Position numbers and translations under genes: made by a program
Notes under the pieces: model-generated
What the model was told of the DNA's origin: nothing
Database searches by the model: none
Seen by the model: only the letters and a program-made list of their open reading frames with translations
NCBI GenBank assembly: GCA_958295665.1
Contig: OY282558.1
Span: 22,629,409 to 22,693,408, forward strand
Source: Tipula vernalis
Lineage: Eukaryota > Arthropoda > Insecta > Diptera > Tipulidae
Direction of reading: 5' to 3'
Length of the DNA stretch: 64,000 bases
In this document: in pieces, positions 13,690-26,724 of the stretch
Numbering within the stretch: position 1 is the stretch's first letter
Layout: every line of letters starts with the position of its first letter

Positions 13690-15290
13690 GTGGAAATTTG
13701 TGGAAGCCAATTACACAATAGACATAGTATTTTTAATTATGCACAAGCCAATTGGAAGCTATTCAGGCAGCACTTAAACTCGAATAAAGACTTATCAAAA
13801 ATTCAAATAACAGCATTACAAAATGGTAGGCAGATTGATGAGCTAATTAAAAAATTTGCTAACATAATACCTGATGCTGAGGAATTGGCAGTTCCCAAAA
13901 CCACCAAAGCCTTTGTAAATCAGGAGGATACAAGAGGACAGAAATATCAAATGGAATAACTATTTAGAATCCATTTCAAGATCTCACTGTTCCGAGTGCT
14001 TCATTAAAGTCTATAAACTTCGTAGAAATAAAGAAAGATATACCTGCTCTGAAAGTAGATAACAAACCATTAATTTCAAATGTTGTCAAGGCTAACGAGT
14101 TAGCAAGGGTCTCCCAATCAGAATTATAATCTAACCATCAATCTATCATCACCGCATGAACTTCAGGTAAACCATTTTATAAATGAATTAAACAAAATAG
14201 ATAAAATCTCATTTTTAAAATATGTATATCACAAGGTCCGAAAGAATTGAAACTTTTTATAAAGCAGCACGAATCTAGGAAAACTCCAGGTGCTGATAAG
14301 GTAAATAATAAAACTTTGAAAAATCTTCCTAAGAAGGCGGTTATTTTGCTGTGTATTATTTTTAACAGTTACTTTAAATTAGGCTATTTTCCAGACTGTT
14401 AAAATCTTACTAACTCTGCGAACTTTACACCAATCCATTTGCTCACTAGTTAGTTAACAAACATATTGAGTTGAATATTATCATCCCAAACCAACAGTTT
14501 GGTTTTCGCCAACGACTTTATGAAAGAAAGTGCGTCGGTTTGGTTACTCTATAATGCCCTTCTTCATAAAATGTTTATTCAAAAATTTCCCATTGTAATC
14601 ATAAAAGTTGTTAAACCATATATTGAAAATCGGTAATTTGCTATCAATTGTGGGAATAGTTTTAGTGATAGTTACCATTTCAAATCAGGAGTTCCTCAAG
14701 GAGGAGGGCTCAGCCCAACATTGTACAATTTATTTGTCGCTGACATTCTCATTACCACTGATAGCAAACTGTTTATGTATGCTGATGATACATTAAAAGC
14801 AAATTAGAAAGCAATTTTTCTTTTTTTCAAGGCTATTTTAAGAATTGGAAAATTCGTGTAAATGATGAAAACACACAGAGTATTTTCTTTACCGAATTTT
14901 CCGAATATGATCAAATTTAGAAATTTTATCAATCAGATACAGGATAAAAACCGTCTATAATCCCAATGTATGCTACTCTGTGAATTAGAATATGCCTCAA
15001 ATTGGATGGATTTCCAAGATACAAGCCATGTTGAAATGTGACTTGTGATTAGAAGCTAATGAATTTTAGGTGTAGATTTAAAGTCTAAAATGTCGGAAAT
15101 CTTAAGATTTTGCTCTAAGTTCCTTAGGGGAATTCAAAATTCAATGAAAATTATTACGAGCGGAAAAAATGGCCATGCGTCTATTGGAATAGGAAACCAA
15201 TACCAGCCCTATTCAATATATAATTGTGCACGGTCTTGTGAGGAGCAACCTGATCAAGATTTGCAAATGTAAGTGATGCCTCCTTGTGTG
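13690..15290 (+). pseudogene. Jockey-like non-LTR retrotransposon (LINE) pol relic
   Basis: Starts with a 90-codon stretch containing NYAQANWKLFRQHLNSN and a helical tail (13690-13959) typical of the linker between endonuclease and reverse transcriptase in jockey-clade LINEs. Reverse transcriptase motifs follow in different frames: FGFRQR near 14508, GVPQGGGLSPTLYNLF near 14690-14735, and FMYADDT near 14773-14792, whose YADD is the catalytic motif. Many stops and frameshifts separate them, so it is dead. The 5' part (13009-13200) has an open frame of 62 codons that may belong to it but was not recognised. Confidence 0.72.
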
Positions 15291-15791
15291 GCCATCGGAA
15301 ACTGTTGTCTTTGGCATCAGGCTAAAACACAACACTAATCGGGAAAATCGTTAACAAAAAACAATAATCCAAGGTGATGCTGAAGGACGAATAGCTGAAA
15401 GCAATAGATCGGTAAAACCTACGCCGCGGTTGTTTGGTGGAGGAAAACACAGCAGAAAACGGGAATAGCAAAGTTGAACAAAAGTCAAAAACCCACATGT
15501 TGAGACCGCTACAGAAATTGAGATCTTTTGTTATAAAACGGTGATAAGGTGATCACTGAATTTATTATGAGGATGGTCATTTGATTATTCTTGCTGTGTA
15601 TATGATATGATTAATTTTTAGAAGGATGAAGCCAAGAGAAATGAGCACGCGTTGCCCTGACGAAAATAATAATAATAATATTACTTTGGAGTGGAAAATA
15701 ATTGTGACTGAAAAATTTGAAAAAATTCAACCAAATACGTTAATCAAATCATTAAATCGAAAATTTTACAGTGACAACATTCTATTAAAAA

Positions 15792-18700
15792 ATTGAGGTG
15801 TGGCCAACACACCACTTTCTTTTACGAACAGAGAATTTTGAGAAATTTTATTTTTTTCTTAATTTTTTGTTTTTAATTATTAATTTTTTTTTTTATTTGT
15901 TTTTAATTTTTGGAAACATTTTGTATTAAGTAGTTTTTTGTAAATCTTATACTTTTTAAGATATTTACAAAACAAATTTTCTGGACCAAGGGAGTGGCAA
16001 CTTCCGGTTAGCCGATTTGGAGTAAAATTCACTGGGACCTCCCAATTTATCAAAAAAGCTTAAATCTGAAGTTTCAGTACGATTGATTAAACCATATGGG
16101 CTGTAGAGAGGACACAGACAGACAGACACCATTTCGAAACCCAATTTTCGAACTCAGGGGACCTCAAAACAAATAAATCTCTAAAAATCTCAAGGTCCAA
16201 AATTTTCATGATTACTACTTTATTACTTTCTTTTACTCTAGTAAAAGAAAGTAAAAAACCCTAATCCATACGAATCTTTCGTTTAGTAAAAGTTCTGTAA
16301 AATTATTTTTTGGAAATCGCACTCAACTCCCAAGGGCCAATATCGGCCATTGCCAACAATGATGACAAAGGTTTCGCTAGCACATAGAATAGGTCACTCA
16401 AATACCTAGTTAAAAAACCCTAATCTATACGGATCGTTCGTTTAATAAAAGTTCTACAAAATTATATTTTAGAAATCGCATTCAAACCCCAAGGGCCAAT
16501 ATCGGCCATTGCCAACTATGATGACAAAGGTTTCGCTAGCACATATAATAGGTCCCTTAATTACCTAGTTAGAAAACACTAATCCATAAGGATCGTTCAT
16601 TTAGTAAAAGTTCTACGAAATTATTTTTTGGAAATCGCACTCAAATCCCAAGGGCCAATATCGGCCATTGCCAAAAATGATGACAAAGGTTTCGCAGGCA
16701 CATAGAATAGGTCCCTCAAATACCTAGTTAAAAAACCCTAATCCATACGAATCGTTCGTTTAGTAAAAGTTCTGCAAAATTATTTTTTGGAAATCGCACT
16801 CAACTCCCAAGGGCCAATATCGGCCATTGCCAACAATGATGACAAAGGTTTCGCTAGCACATAGAATAGGTCACTCAAATACCTAGTTAAAAAACCTAAT
16901 CCATACGAATCGTTCGTTTTAATAAAAGTTCTACAAAATTATTTTTTGGAAATCGTACTCAACAATGATGACAAAGGTTTTGCTAGCACATGGAATAGGT
17001 CCCTTAATTACCTAGTTAGAAAACCCTAATCCATACGAATCGTTCGTTTAGTAAAAGTTCTGCTCTGCAAAATTATTTTTTGAAAATCGCACTCAACTCC
17101 CAAGGGCCAATATAGGACATTGGAAACAATGATGGCAAAGGTTTGGCTAGCACATAGAATAGGTCCCTCAAATACCTAGTTAGAAAACCCTAATCCATAC
17201 GGATCGTTCGTTTAGTAAAAGTTTAGCACATGGAATAGGCCCCTTAATTACCTAGTTAAAAAACCCTGATCCATACGAATCGTTCGTTTAGTAAAAGTTC
17301 TGCTCTGCAAAATTATTTTTTGGAAATCGCACTCAACTCCCAAGGGCCAATATCGGCCATTGCCAACAATGATGACAAAGGTTTCGCTAGCACATAGAAT
17401 AGGTCCCTCAATTACCTAGTTAGAAAACACTAATCCATACGGATCGTTTGTTTAATAAAATTTCTACGAAATTATTTTTTGGAAATCGCACTCAACAATG
17501 ATGATAAAGATTTCGCTAGCACATGGAATAGGTCCCTTAATTACCTAGTTAAAAAACCCTAATCCATACGGATCGTTCGTTTAGTAAAAGTTCTGCAAAA
17601 TTATTTTTTGGAAATCGCACTCAACTCCCAAGGGCCAATATCGGCCATTGCCAAAAATGATAACAAAGGTTTCGCTGGCACAGAGAATAGGTCCCTCAAA
17701 TACCTTGTTAAAAAACCCTAATCCATACGAATCGATCGTTTAGTAAAAGTTCTACGAAATTATTTTTTGGAAATCGTACTCAACAATGATGACAAAGGTT
17801 TCGCTAGCACATGGAATAGGTCCCTTAATTACCTAGTTAGAAAACCCTAATCCATACGAATCGTTCGTTTAGTAAAAGTTCTGCTCTGCAAAATTATTTT
17901 TTGAAAATCGCACTCAACTCCCAAGGGCCAATATAGGACATTGGAAACAATGATGGCAAAGGTTTGGCTAGCACATAGAATAGGTCCCTCAAATACCTAG
18001 TTAGAAAACCCTAATCCATACGGATCGTTCGTTTAGTAAAAGTTTAGCACATGGAATAGGCCCCTTAATTACCTAGTTAAAAAACCCTGATCCATACGAA
18101 TCGTTCGTTTAGTAAAAGTTCTGCTCTGCAAAATTATTTTTTGGAAATCGCACTCAACTCCCAAGGGCCAATATCGGCCATTGCCAACAATGATGACAAA
18201 GGTTTCGCTAGCACATAGAATAGGTCCCTCAATTACCTAGTTAGAAAACACTAATCCATACGGATCGTTTGTTTAATAAAATTTCTACGAAATTATTTTT
18301 TGGAAATCGCACTCAACAATGATGATAAAGATTTCGCTAGCACATGGAATAGGTCCCTTAATTACCTAGTTAAAAAACCCTAATCCATACGGATCGTTCG
18401 TTTAGTAAAAGTTCTGCAAAATTATTTTTTGGAAATCGCACTCAACTCCCAAGGGCCAATATCGGCCATTGCCAAAAATGATAACAAAGGTTTCGCTGGC
18501 ACAGAGAATAGGTCCCTCAAATACCTTGTTAAAAAACCCTAATCCATACGAATCGTTCGTTCAGTAAAAGTTCTACGAAATTATTTTTTGGAAATCGTAC
18601 TCAACAATGATGACAAAGGTTTCGCTAGCACATGGAATAGGTCCCTTAATTACCTAGTTAAAATTGAGGTGTGGCAAACACACGACTTTCTTTTACGAAC

Positions 18701-19170
18701 AGAGAATTTTGAGAAATTTTATTTTTTTTCTTATTTTTTTTTTTAATTTTTAAATTTTTAAATTTTTTTTTTAATTTTTTTTTTATTTTTATTTGTTTTT
18801 AATTTTTGGAAACATTTTGTTTAAAGTAGTTTTTTGTAAACCTTATACTTTTTAAGATATTTGCAAAACAAATTTTCTGGACCAAGGGAGTGGCCACATC
18901 CGGTTAGCCGATTTGGAGTAAAATTCACTGGGACCTCCCAATTTATCAAAAAAGCTTAAATCTGAAGTTTCAGTACGATTGATTAAACCATATGGGCTGT
19001 AGAGAGGACACAGACAGACTGACAGACTGACAGACAGACAGACAGACACCATTTTGAAACCCACTTTTTCGGACTCAGGGGACCTCAAAACAAATAAATC
19101 TCTAAAAATCTCAAGGTCCAAAATTTTCATGATTACTATACTTTATTTTACTAGAGTAAAAGAAAGTAAA
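15792..19170. mobile_element. mini-me/DINE-like element 1 with satellite array
   Basis: Composite of two ~460-510-bp terminal modules in direct orientation (15792-16255 and 18663-19170) with a tandem array between them (16256-18660). Each module opens with ttgaggtgtggcaa/ccaacacac, where GTGTGGCCAACACAC can form a hairpin, then ACTTTCTTTTAC, T-rich DNA, a conserved block, a (GACA/GACT)n microsatellite (GTCY/GTCW on the other strand), another conserved block, and ends with GTAAAAGAAAGT, a perfect 12-bp inverted copy of ACTTTCTTTTAC. The GTCY-type microsatellite between conserved blocks recalls dipteran mini-me/DINE-1 (Helitron-related, non-autonomous) elements; the family name is inference. 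The long frames translating as Ser/Val/Cys repeats at 18852-19130 are microsatellite artefacts, not genes. Confidence 0.7.
16256..18660. repeat. ~159-bp satellite array with 821-bp higher-order repeat
   Basis: About fifteen tandem units, each beginning aaccctaatccatacg and including gcactcaactcccaaggg and ggtttcgctagcacatag. Full units are about 159 bp; shorter variants lack the caagggccaatatcggcc segment or have internal deletions. Blocks from about 16890-17730 and 17711-18550 repeat with a constant 821-bp offset (for example 17011 vs 17832 and 17281 vs 18102), sharing private variants such as the extra ctctg and the truncated unit, so a multi-unit segment was duplicated as a whole. Related units occur in the second element at 36.7-37.35 kb. 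Confidence 0.85.
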
Positions 19171-19356
19171 ATGGCATCTTAGCTGCCAAACCCCTTCTAG
19201 AAGGCGTGAAGATATAAATTTCGATTTCTTCTAAATTTTATACTCCTCAGTTTTCTGTAGAACTATTGGATTCCATTTCATTGTTTTGCGTAAATATCAA
19301 AGGAGTTCCCCATTTATTGTTTATAAATACACAACATTTTACGGATATACAATATA

Positions 19357-20361
19357 CACTATGACCCCGTTTTGCGTCGCAGTTAGGTTCCAAAAAATAG
19401 CGACTCAAAGTGAAACAACGCAAACTGAAAATTATTTTTGATATAAAAAGGAAGGTTTTGAAGGAGATAGATACATAAGATTTGATGAAGAAAGGAACTA
19501 AAGCTTATTATATAATAATTCAAGTACATACATATTTTTATTCATCATTTATATATATGTAATGTACATACATTGCATAGTTCATTTAATTTAATAATAA
19601 AAAAAATGTACATAAGTACATCAATATGTATTGAAATAGAAAAAAAAAAATTGAATTTCAATCTAATGTCGTCTTCGATTCTCCAAATAAAATCAATCTG
19701 TGACGCAATCGATTAATTTTTCTGCTGTCAAGTTATTCGATTCGCCCAATAAAACCAATCGGTCGAGCAAAATTTTTGCTCGGTAATAAATCTCGATTTT
19801 TTGTCAGATTTACCCCTCATTTACTAATACCAACAACAAATACTGTCATTTCGCTGTCATTTTCACTAGAACTGCCATTTTGTTGCTATGCCTACTCAAA
19901 TATTATGTTCAATAATATTATTCAAGAAGTCAAAAATACACACACACACATATAAAAATAACCGGGCAATTTGATTTACTTGTTCGATTCACGGATTGAT
20001 TTTTGAAAGAGGTGGTAAAAGCGAATCGAAAACGACATAAATTACGATAATTTACGTGGACGGAAAATATTGATCAAGTTTTTGTTTTAACCAGGTAAAT
20101 TTCCTTCTAAATTTTGATTGAGTTTTTAAGCATTTTTGCTACCATCAAACTGTGCTCCGTGTCAGGATCATCGTATATGAAAATGTTTGCTGCTTCGTTA
20201 ATAAATTTTAGAGCATCCGATATTCGCTTATTGGATAAAGCCTGTTTTGGTTCTTCGTCTTCAATTGATAGAGTTTGATTTTTATCCAATTCGAAAAGCT
20301 CGTCGTTATCTAACTCCTCTTCACTGTTGATATTTATCAAGTCGACGATATAGCACAGCAA
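19357..20361 (-). pseudogene. pogo/Tigger-like transposon 3' end (transposase tail plus terminus)
   Basis: An 84-codon open frame (20107-20361, minus) is acidic then helical (SNKRISDALKFINEAANIF), resembling the C-terminal tail of CENP-B/Tigger/pogo-type transposases, where an acidic linker precedes a predicted helix pair. Downstream on the same strand, at 19357-19380, CACTATGACCCCGTTTTGCG directly abuts a TA and looks like a Tigger/pogo terminal repeat. A MITE (19667-20037) has jumped in between. No DDE core remains and the other terminus was not located. The family is inferred from general character only. Confidence 0.35.
19667..20037. mobile_element. Harbinger-like MITE with TAA target duplication
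   Basis: 371-bp element with terminal inverted repeats TGTCGTCTTCGATTC (left) and TGTCGTTTTCGATTCG (right, reverse complement), flanked by TAA on both sides (19664-19666 and 20038-20040). A 3-bp TAA duplication fits PIF/Harbinger-type MITEs. No coding capacity. It also contains cacacacaca and an internal ttttcgat-related subterminal repeat. Confidence 0.62.
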
Positions 20362-21278
20362 CGCAAAAAAAAGTTTTTAATGATACAAGGAGTAATCAGT
20401 GGTTTCCCTAATTATTCGATATTTTTTTAAATGGAAAATGACGCAAAATGAAATTTCAGGGATTCAGATTGTTTTATTATTCTATTTAAAAAGAACATAG
20501 GCATAATTATAAATCGCATTCTCTCCAAGCCACACTTGCCCTCGTTTACATATCTTGTCAGAAGCAATAAAATATAAAAATGATTTATTCACATCTACAT
20601 TTTTTGTTCAATCCTAAAACGGTTTAAATCTTCTATAATCAAAGAATAATAAACATTCTGCGATATGCCAAGAGAACCAGAAATCAGTATCATGAACTTT
20701 CTTCAAAACAAAACAAAAATTAACAACTTTACAATGTTAGAAAAAAAAAAACGCGTATACAAAATAAAAGACGAGAAAGTCTTAACCTGTCCAATAAACA
20801 AGTCAAAATTATAAGATGAAAAAAAAATTGTGTTTTTTCTTCAGCTGCGTATGAATATTACGAGTAAAAAAAAATTGTTGCAACTTAAAGTTTTTGGTTT
20901 CATCTTAAACTGAATCAAAACATTACATTGCTTGCGCGTGTGAGGTTACTGACCGGATAAGGACCTTGCTTCCATTTGGTTTTTTGAGAATTTTTTTTCG
21001 TAACAAAAATACAATTTTGTCAATTCAATAAAATTTCGAAGAATCAAAATATTTTGATGATAGTACACATAAAATAAATAAAAGCGAATATAGATTTGTT
21101 TATTACTGTATCAATATGGCATAATCAATTAAAATATATCGTTTTTTTTAAATGTATCCGCAAAATTACGTTTTTTGTAATTTATTTATGAGATTGAAAT
21201 TCAAAAGTAAAAAACTTGATATTTTGTATAGATCGGGGCAGCGTTTTATTATGAAACATAAGTGAAATGCTAATATAA

Positions 21279-21380
<102 letters not shown>

Positions 21381-22834
21381 CTTACTCTAAGGTGATTATA
21401 ATTATAAAACAAAAATGACGTGATTTACGAATATATGTACGAGTATATGCGCGCATGTGTGAATAGTTAATAGCTTTTTTGTTGCACGCTGACCCATATC
21501 GATATGCAACAAACACATTTTGCGCTACTGTACATTTTAACTGTCATTTACGTACAGTTGTTGTCGCGTGAGCAAAACAGGTTCAATAAAATAAATTTAT
21601 AATTAAACTGTTTTATAAATTAATTTATTTAAATTATTTTGATATAAATAAATAATAAATTGATATTACTCGATTTAAAACTGTACTTGCGAACACACAG
21701 GTGTCTTACTATACCGCCCGTAAACTAATGGTTACAGGTTAAAGTTTTACTTTGCAGCCGCGAATTTACATGGTACATAAATCATACTTTTGTAGTGTGT
21801 TGCATCGATTTGTTTTTCAAATACTGTCCCATGCTACACGGGTTAATGCCTGACATCTTTTTGTTAAGAGTCACATAAAATTGTATATCATGTACATATA
21901 CATATGTATATACATATTTTATTTCGTTAATGTGCCACAAAGAAAGGGTTGACAACAAACAGGTTAATTTAACATTTGCAGAAATGCTGCACACTACAGT
22001 GTAATGAGAATATGTACTTGAAAGTTGTTTTATACTTTACGTTTTTTTGATGTTTTGTGTTTTTCCTAAAAAACCAAAAAAAAAAAAAATTTTATTTGTT
22101 GCACATTTAAGTACAGAAAAATGAAATTACGTCAATCATTTTTATATACATACATGTACGAGTATAAAAACGATAAGAAAGTTTTTGGAAGATTTTACAC
22201 AAAAATACATAATTGGAATTCGTTGTTTGAGGCTTGGTTGCAATATTATAAATAGAGGCTGTACTGAAGAACTGGTTAGTTTGTATATCGAGAAATATAG
22301 TAATTGTCGATGCACATCATTTCTTGTGGTAAGCGAGTTGTATCGGAAAAAGGAAAACCCATGTTATTCATTTTAAATTCGTCATTAAATTCGATTCAAA
22401 ATTTGTATATATTACAATCGACGCACAGATGTCTAAAGACTAAACTAACCAACATAATAACAAGAAATTAGGAGCAAAGTAATAAAGCAATAACTTGTTT
22501 TAAATTGAAAAATGTCGCAATCGAATCACAAAATCATAAAATACATAAAAATTAAATTCTCATAAAAGCCTTTATGATGGCAACTCAAAATAAAAGCTAT
22601 TCATCTTCATTAATCAATTCAAGCAATAAAACATAAATTATTTCCCCCGCGAGCAATACAATTCGTGACACTCAACCATGAAATTGGCACACTAATTACC
22701 AAAAATATATTTTATCTTTTTCATATATCAAACGAGATATAAATTTATATATGTACGTCGCTTTGTAAAAAATCATTATAGATTAACATAGAGATTACAT
22801 ATGTATATAAATATATCATCAACTCATTTTTTAC

Positions 22835-22990
22835 CTGTTCAATCACTTCATTTAACGGTTTACCAGCGGCATGGAGTAATGACTCTGTTATGGGCAGTTC
22901 TGGACTTATGGGCTGCGTTGAAATTTCTACTCGTTCTTTTATAAACAAACTTGGTGTAGGTTTCACCAAATATTGTTGTGTTCCTATAAT
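22835..22990 (-). CDS. fus: fusilli (ESRP orthologue), internal coding exon A
   Basis: Internal exon of the fly orthologue of vertebrate ESRP1/ESRP2, nuclear RNA-binding proteins that regulate alternative splicing in epithelia. Seen: a stop-free 156-bp exon (52 codons, phase 0 to 0) from IIGTQQYLVKP to PLNEVIEQ, with acceptor tttttgtacttccag and donor cag|gtaaaa. Known family: human ESRP1 has a matching stretch, KVGQLHEVLVRP followed by a variable linker and a segment ending QLDQALRQF, inside the N-terminal DnaQ/DEDDh-exonuclease-like domain. The exon splices in frame to exon B, whose first residues FDQYL continue that alignment. The upstream exon, expected to carry a conserved G-S-D-E-like motif and to end in phase 0, was not found at higher coordinates. 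An in-frame ATG just 5' of the acceptor lies in intron and is not a start. Confidence 0.86.
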
Positions 22991-24099
22991 CTGGAAGTAC
23001 AAAAAAAACATGAATGTCGATTAGTAACATTACGTTGTAATTCACTGGAAAATGCAATAAACATGAAAATTTCACCAATTATCATTAATTTTACATTTAA
23101 TTGATATTTTACAAAAATATTATGTAAACAAAAGTTATTAGTAACAATACAAGTGTACAATATATTATTAAAATATAAAACTACAATTATATAAATAAAT
23201 ATGTGAATCAATCAACCCTCTCATCCGCTATTTATTAAATGCTTGTTCTTTCTTACCACAAATTTCTCGCAAAGTTTTAATTAAATTGAATATAAATTAA
23301 ATTAGGTAACTAACATAGAGCTAAAATCCTATTTAATTATCTTCTTCATAATTTCAACTTAATAGTTTATCAAAAATTCTATTAACTTTATGTAAATATA
23401 ATATTTAAGTAAATAATTTAATAATAAATAATACAAATCACTTAAATTGCGTCATACGCCGCAGTCTATTGTTTCGAATATTGTACTACATACAATATTA
23501 TACCATTCTTAAGTAATAGTTAATGTAGATTCAATCGCGGAAAAACTATTCAATTACAAAATAAATCATTTGACTGAAACGAACAACATTTTGCTGATTT
23601 GTAATAATAATGATTTGTTTTGTGCTCAGTTGATATGTTCCTATATGTCAAGCGAGAAATTGATTTTCCTAATTAGTATATAAGATTCTCAAATAATTAG
23701 TAATAAGGAAATTTAGAATTGATAATTACTTAAGAATCTAATATGAACAAATAGATTTTTAAAATTTGCAGAGCAATATTTTGAAGAATTTTCCAACTTT
23801 ATACGATTATGAACAAGCAACATACAATAAAAGGCTGCATGCAGCGAGTAATTGGAAGTTGGTATGATACCTCCTTTTGCTCTCGTACGTTAATAGAAGT
23901 GATTGCAATCCCGAGCCGTGAAATTGTAAATCCCGGGATCCGGGATAAGGGCTTTACAAACAAATCAAAATAAAAAAACGTTAAATATTTTAAATAATCC
24001 ATAGAATAAGAAAAAATTTATTAAAGACATCTTTTAAATCATTTTTGAAGTAATGGGTTGTCCAAATGAGACGCAGGAAAATACAAAATGACGCCTTGT

Positions 24100-24482
24100 T
24101 TGTTTTCTGTCATTTATAGTTAGTTGTATGTTTACCATTTATCGTTATGCAGTCGTATTCGATTGAAGACCGTGTTAAAATTATTGACGCAACGCGTGAG
24201 AATATCGACGAATTGCAAAGGTTCTTTGAAAATCGCTTAATTTCGCGTCGTGGAAATGTGAATTGGCCTGCCAGATCATGCGATTTAACGCCCTTAGATT
24301 ACTTTTTATGGGGGTTTTTTAAAAGCAAAGTGTACGTTGATAGTCCAGCCACCATCTAAGACCTAAAAAACAACATCATTGCCGAGATAAATGCCGTAGA
24401 AACTTCCCAATTGGAAAGTGTCATCAACAAATTTTGTAAATCATTTTTCATACATAATCACATCGATAAATCTTCAAAATAA
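24100..24482 (+). pseudogene. mariner-like transposase remnant (internally deleted)
   Basis: The frame 24147-24359 opens with YSIEDRVKIID, like the N-terminal helix-turn-helix of mariner transposases, then jumps to FENRLISRRGNVNWPARSCD and LTPLDYFLWGFFKSKVY, the C-terminal catalytic region (the D of SCDLTPLDYFLWG is the usual third acidic residue position). A single TAA at 24357-24359 is followed in frame by DLKNNIIAEINAVETSQLES and a natural-looking stop at 24480-24482. About 200 codons of the middle are missing, so this is an internally deleted, non-autonomous copy. Terminal repeats were not established. Confidence 0.75.
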
Positions 24483-24559
24483 AGTACCCAACTTGATTCA
24501 AAAGTAAATACTTGTAGTTTTAGTTTGCGTTTATGTTCCTGCGGCTATATTACAATTCT

Positions 24560-26010
24560 TGCTGCCGAAAATGCCTTCTCTGATTCTATGTTTGTTGGAG
24601 GAATTGCAAATAAATCTTTATAAACGCGCTGCAAATGTGGCCCCGTATATGTAAGCTGCGCTGAAATTCGGTAGCCAGATTTTCTTGCATACCTCCTGAA
24701 ATATCTTCTTCTGAATCAGATATTTAATAACATTGAAAGTTATAAAAGACGTCAGAAGCAATTGTTGGAAGTTCCGAAACCATTGCACTTTCTACCTTAT
24801 TAAACTCTTCTATGTAGTATTAAATAATCGACAGTAAACTTTTTAAGGCAGGCTGTTGGGACTCTAAATATATTAGTGTCAGCTTCAGCTAGTGATTATT
24901 TGTCTTTAAAAAAATATTGCAAGACTCCAGATGCTGTAGCTCCTCTTTCTTCAATTCGAATTGAATTTTCAAGGCAGTTGCTAGCTTATTTAAAATAAAT
25001 TTTAGCGTTATATCGCAAGTTAGGAGATTTCGCTTTGGCAAAGAGCTTCAACGATTACTTTGATGGCCGTAGTATTGAAAGAAAAGTTGATGCTACCTGA
25101 AACTCAGAATCGGTTACTTCCACTTTCAAAGATTTTTTTATACATTCTTTCAGTTGAACGAATCGTTCAATCATACTAATCAAACTATTCCATCGTGTCT
25201 TGGTATCTAATAACAAGGCTTTATTTAGGCCGCCGCGAATGTCGAAATATTCCGACAATTTTACGAATTTTATCGACAATCGGTTTATTGTTGACATGTG
25301 ACACATCAAAATCATTTTGAGCACATCTGTATCTTCTTCTGGATCAATTAATTCGACAACGCTATCATCATGCTACTTCACTTAAAATTTGATCTGAACG
25401 TTGGTTATTTTTGTAGAGCAAAACAAAGCAGAAGGTAGGTAGAAATCAATATACTAGCCTTAACCATTATGCTACCATCTGTGGTTATGCACACGTTATC
25501 TTTTTCCAAAGAAAGACCAATCTCCTGCAATTTTGTTTGGAGAATTGCTATACATTCTCTACCGGCATGCTTCAGCAAATCTTTACCAATCCTAAACTTC
25601 AAAATTTAGATTTAGTTTCACTTTCACAATAAGATATTCTGATTGGACTTATTTTAGATCAGATTTTAATTTATCTTTTATATTTTATCCCATAGTAACC
25701 AAACTAAGCACAGTGTTTGGTGATTTGGAAATGTTTTGAAATCCTTTCTTCAAGGGATTCCCTTAAATCGTCCGAAGTGCAGAACACTTTGAAGGGAATT
25801 CCATTTCACCTGCTTACAGCAGGTAATGTATTGCCAAATTTAGGTTCCACAGTTTTCAGCTGTTTTTTAGTACTTCTTTGTTCTGGTTGCGAAATTCTTT
25901 TTCGGCATTTAGTTTGGTGTATGGTGCTTAAGTGTGTATGTTGTCCTTTGGTGGATTTCCTCGCTGTTTTTTTAAATTCTTTAAAATACTTATTTTACAT
26001 TTCATTGAAT
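24560..26010 (-). pseudogene. hAT-superfamily (BED-finger) transposase corpse
   Basis: Read on the minus strand from 26010 downward: FKKTARKSTKGQHTHLSTIH (Cys/His spacing of a BED zinc finger), then SLEKDNVCITTDGSIMVKAS (25602-25405; the conserved T-D-G acidic site), then LLLDTKTRWNSLISMIERFV (25324-25055; the family's T-R-W-N-S motif), and finally scraps of the C-terminal dimerisation region (ISDSEEDISGGMQEN near 24700). This domain order is that of BED-type hAT transposases. Several stops and frameshifts break it. The plus-strand frame at 25717-26013 is a shadow. Terminal repeats and the 8-bp duplication were not located. Confidence 0.8.
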
Positions 26011-26724
26011 TAGGAGCCCCCTGTTCACGCAAAAAATAACTCCATATTGCCTAAATTTAGTTGTTAATATCATTGCTAATTGGCTTTACTTTATTCCAAA
26101 AATCTCTTATAAAATATAAAACTTAAATAAATAAATAAATTTTTTTTACTTACGGATTAGAGATACCGTTATCTCAATTGTTTCGCTAACTGTGCTCTTA
26201 GAAAAAAAGCGAAACTTTCAAATAAATATACACAAACGTACGTATATAAACTTCAACTCTATATAAATATCGGTTCACCACAAACTAGTTATAATTTTCA
26301 GAGAAGTTACATACTGGTATATGAACATACTTTTGCGAATATTTTAATATTCGTTTTGAAAAGTTCCATTCGAAATATCAACCGTTATTTTTCTAGAGAC
26401 AACCAAACAATCTAAAAATGAATATTTATCAAATAGAAAGAGTAAAAATGAATGAAGTCGCGCAAATATCTCAATTTAGTCCTCTTATAGTTGTACCTAC
26501 TTATAAATTTGAAAACAGCTTAATAAATATGTGAGTACCTCCCTTGGTGTGTCGAATTGTCGATATGATGTCTTAGGAAATATTAAATCCTAAAGAGCTA
26601 AACATGTATTTATTAAATTTTGTTTATAATTTTTTTTTTCGGTTTTAGGCTGCTACTGAAAAGTTCAATTCGGCAAGCGATCGAAATACACAATGTTTCG
26701 TGTTGACACAAGGGTTAAAAATGT

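Noticed and set aside
16240..18660. CRISPR-like array
   Set aside because: Repeats are contiguous ~159-bp satellite units without unique spacers, in a eukaryotic genome.
18852..19130. 92-codon minus-strand frame with Ser-Val-Cys repeats (also 37536-37854)
   Set aside because: It is the (GACA/GACT)n microsatellite and flanking conserved blocks of the mini-me/DINE-like modules; the same translation recurs in several modules with indels that change the frame.
26164..26208. Candidate minus-strand mini-exon (acceptor ttttttctaag, donor gtaagt)
   Set aside because: Its phase (1) does not fit fus exon A, which needs phase 0, and the peptide STVSETIEITVSLI does not match the conserved ESRP N-terminus.
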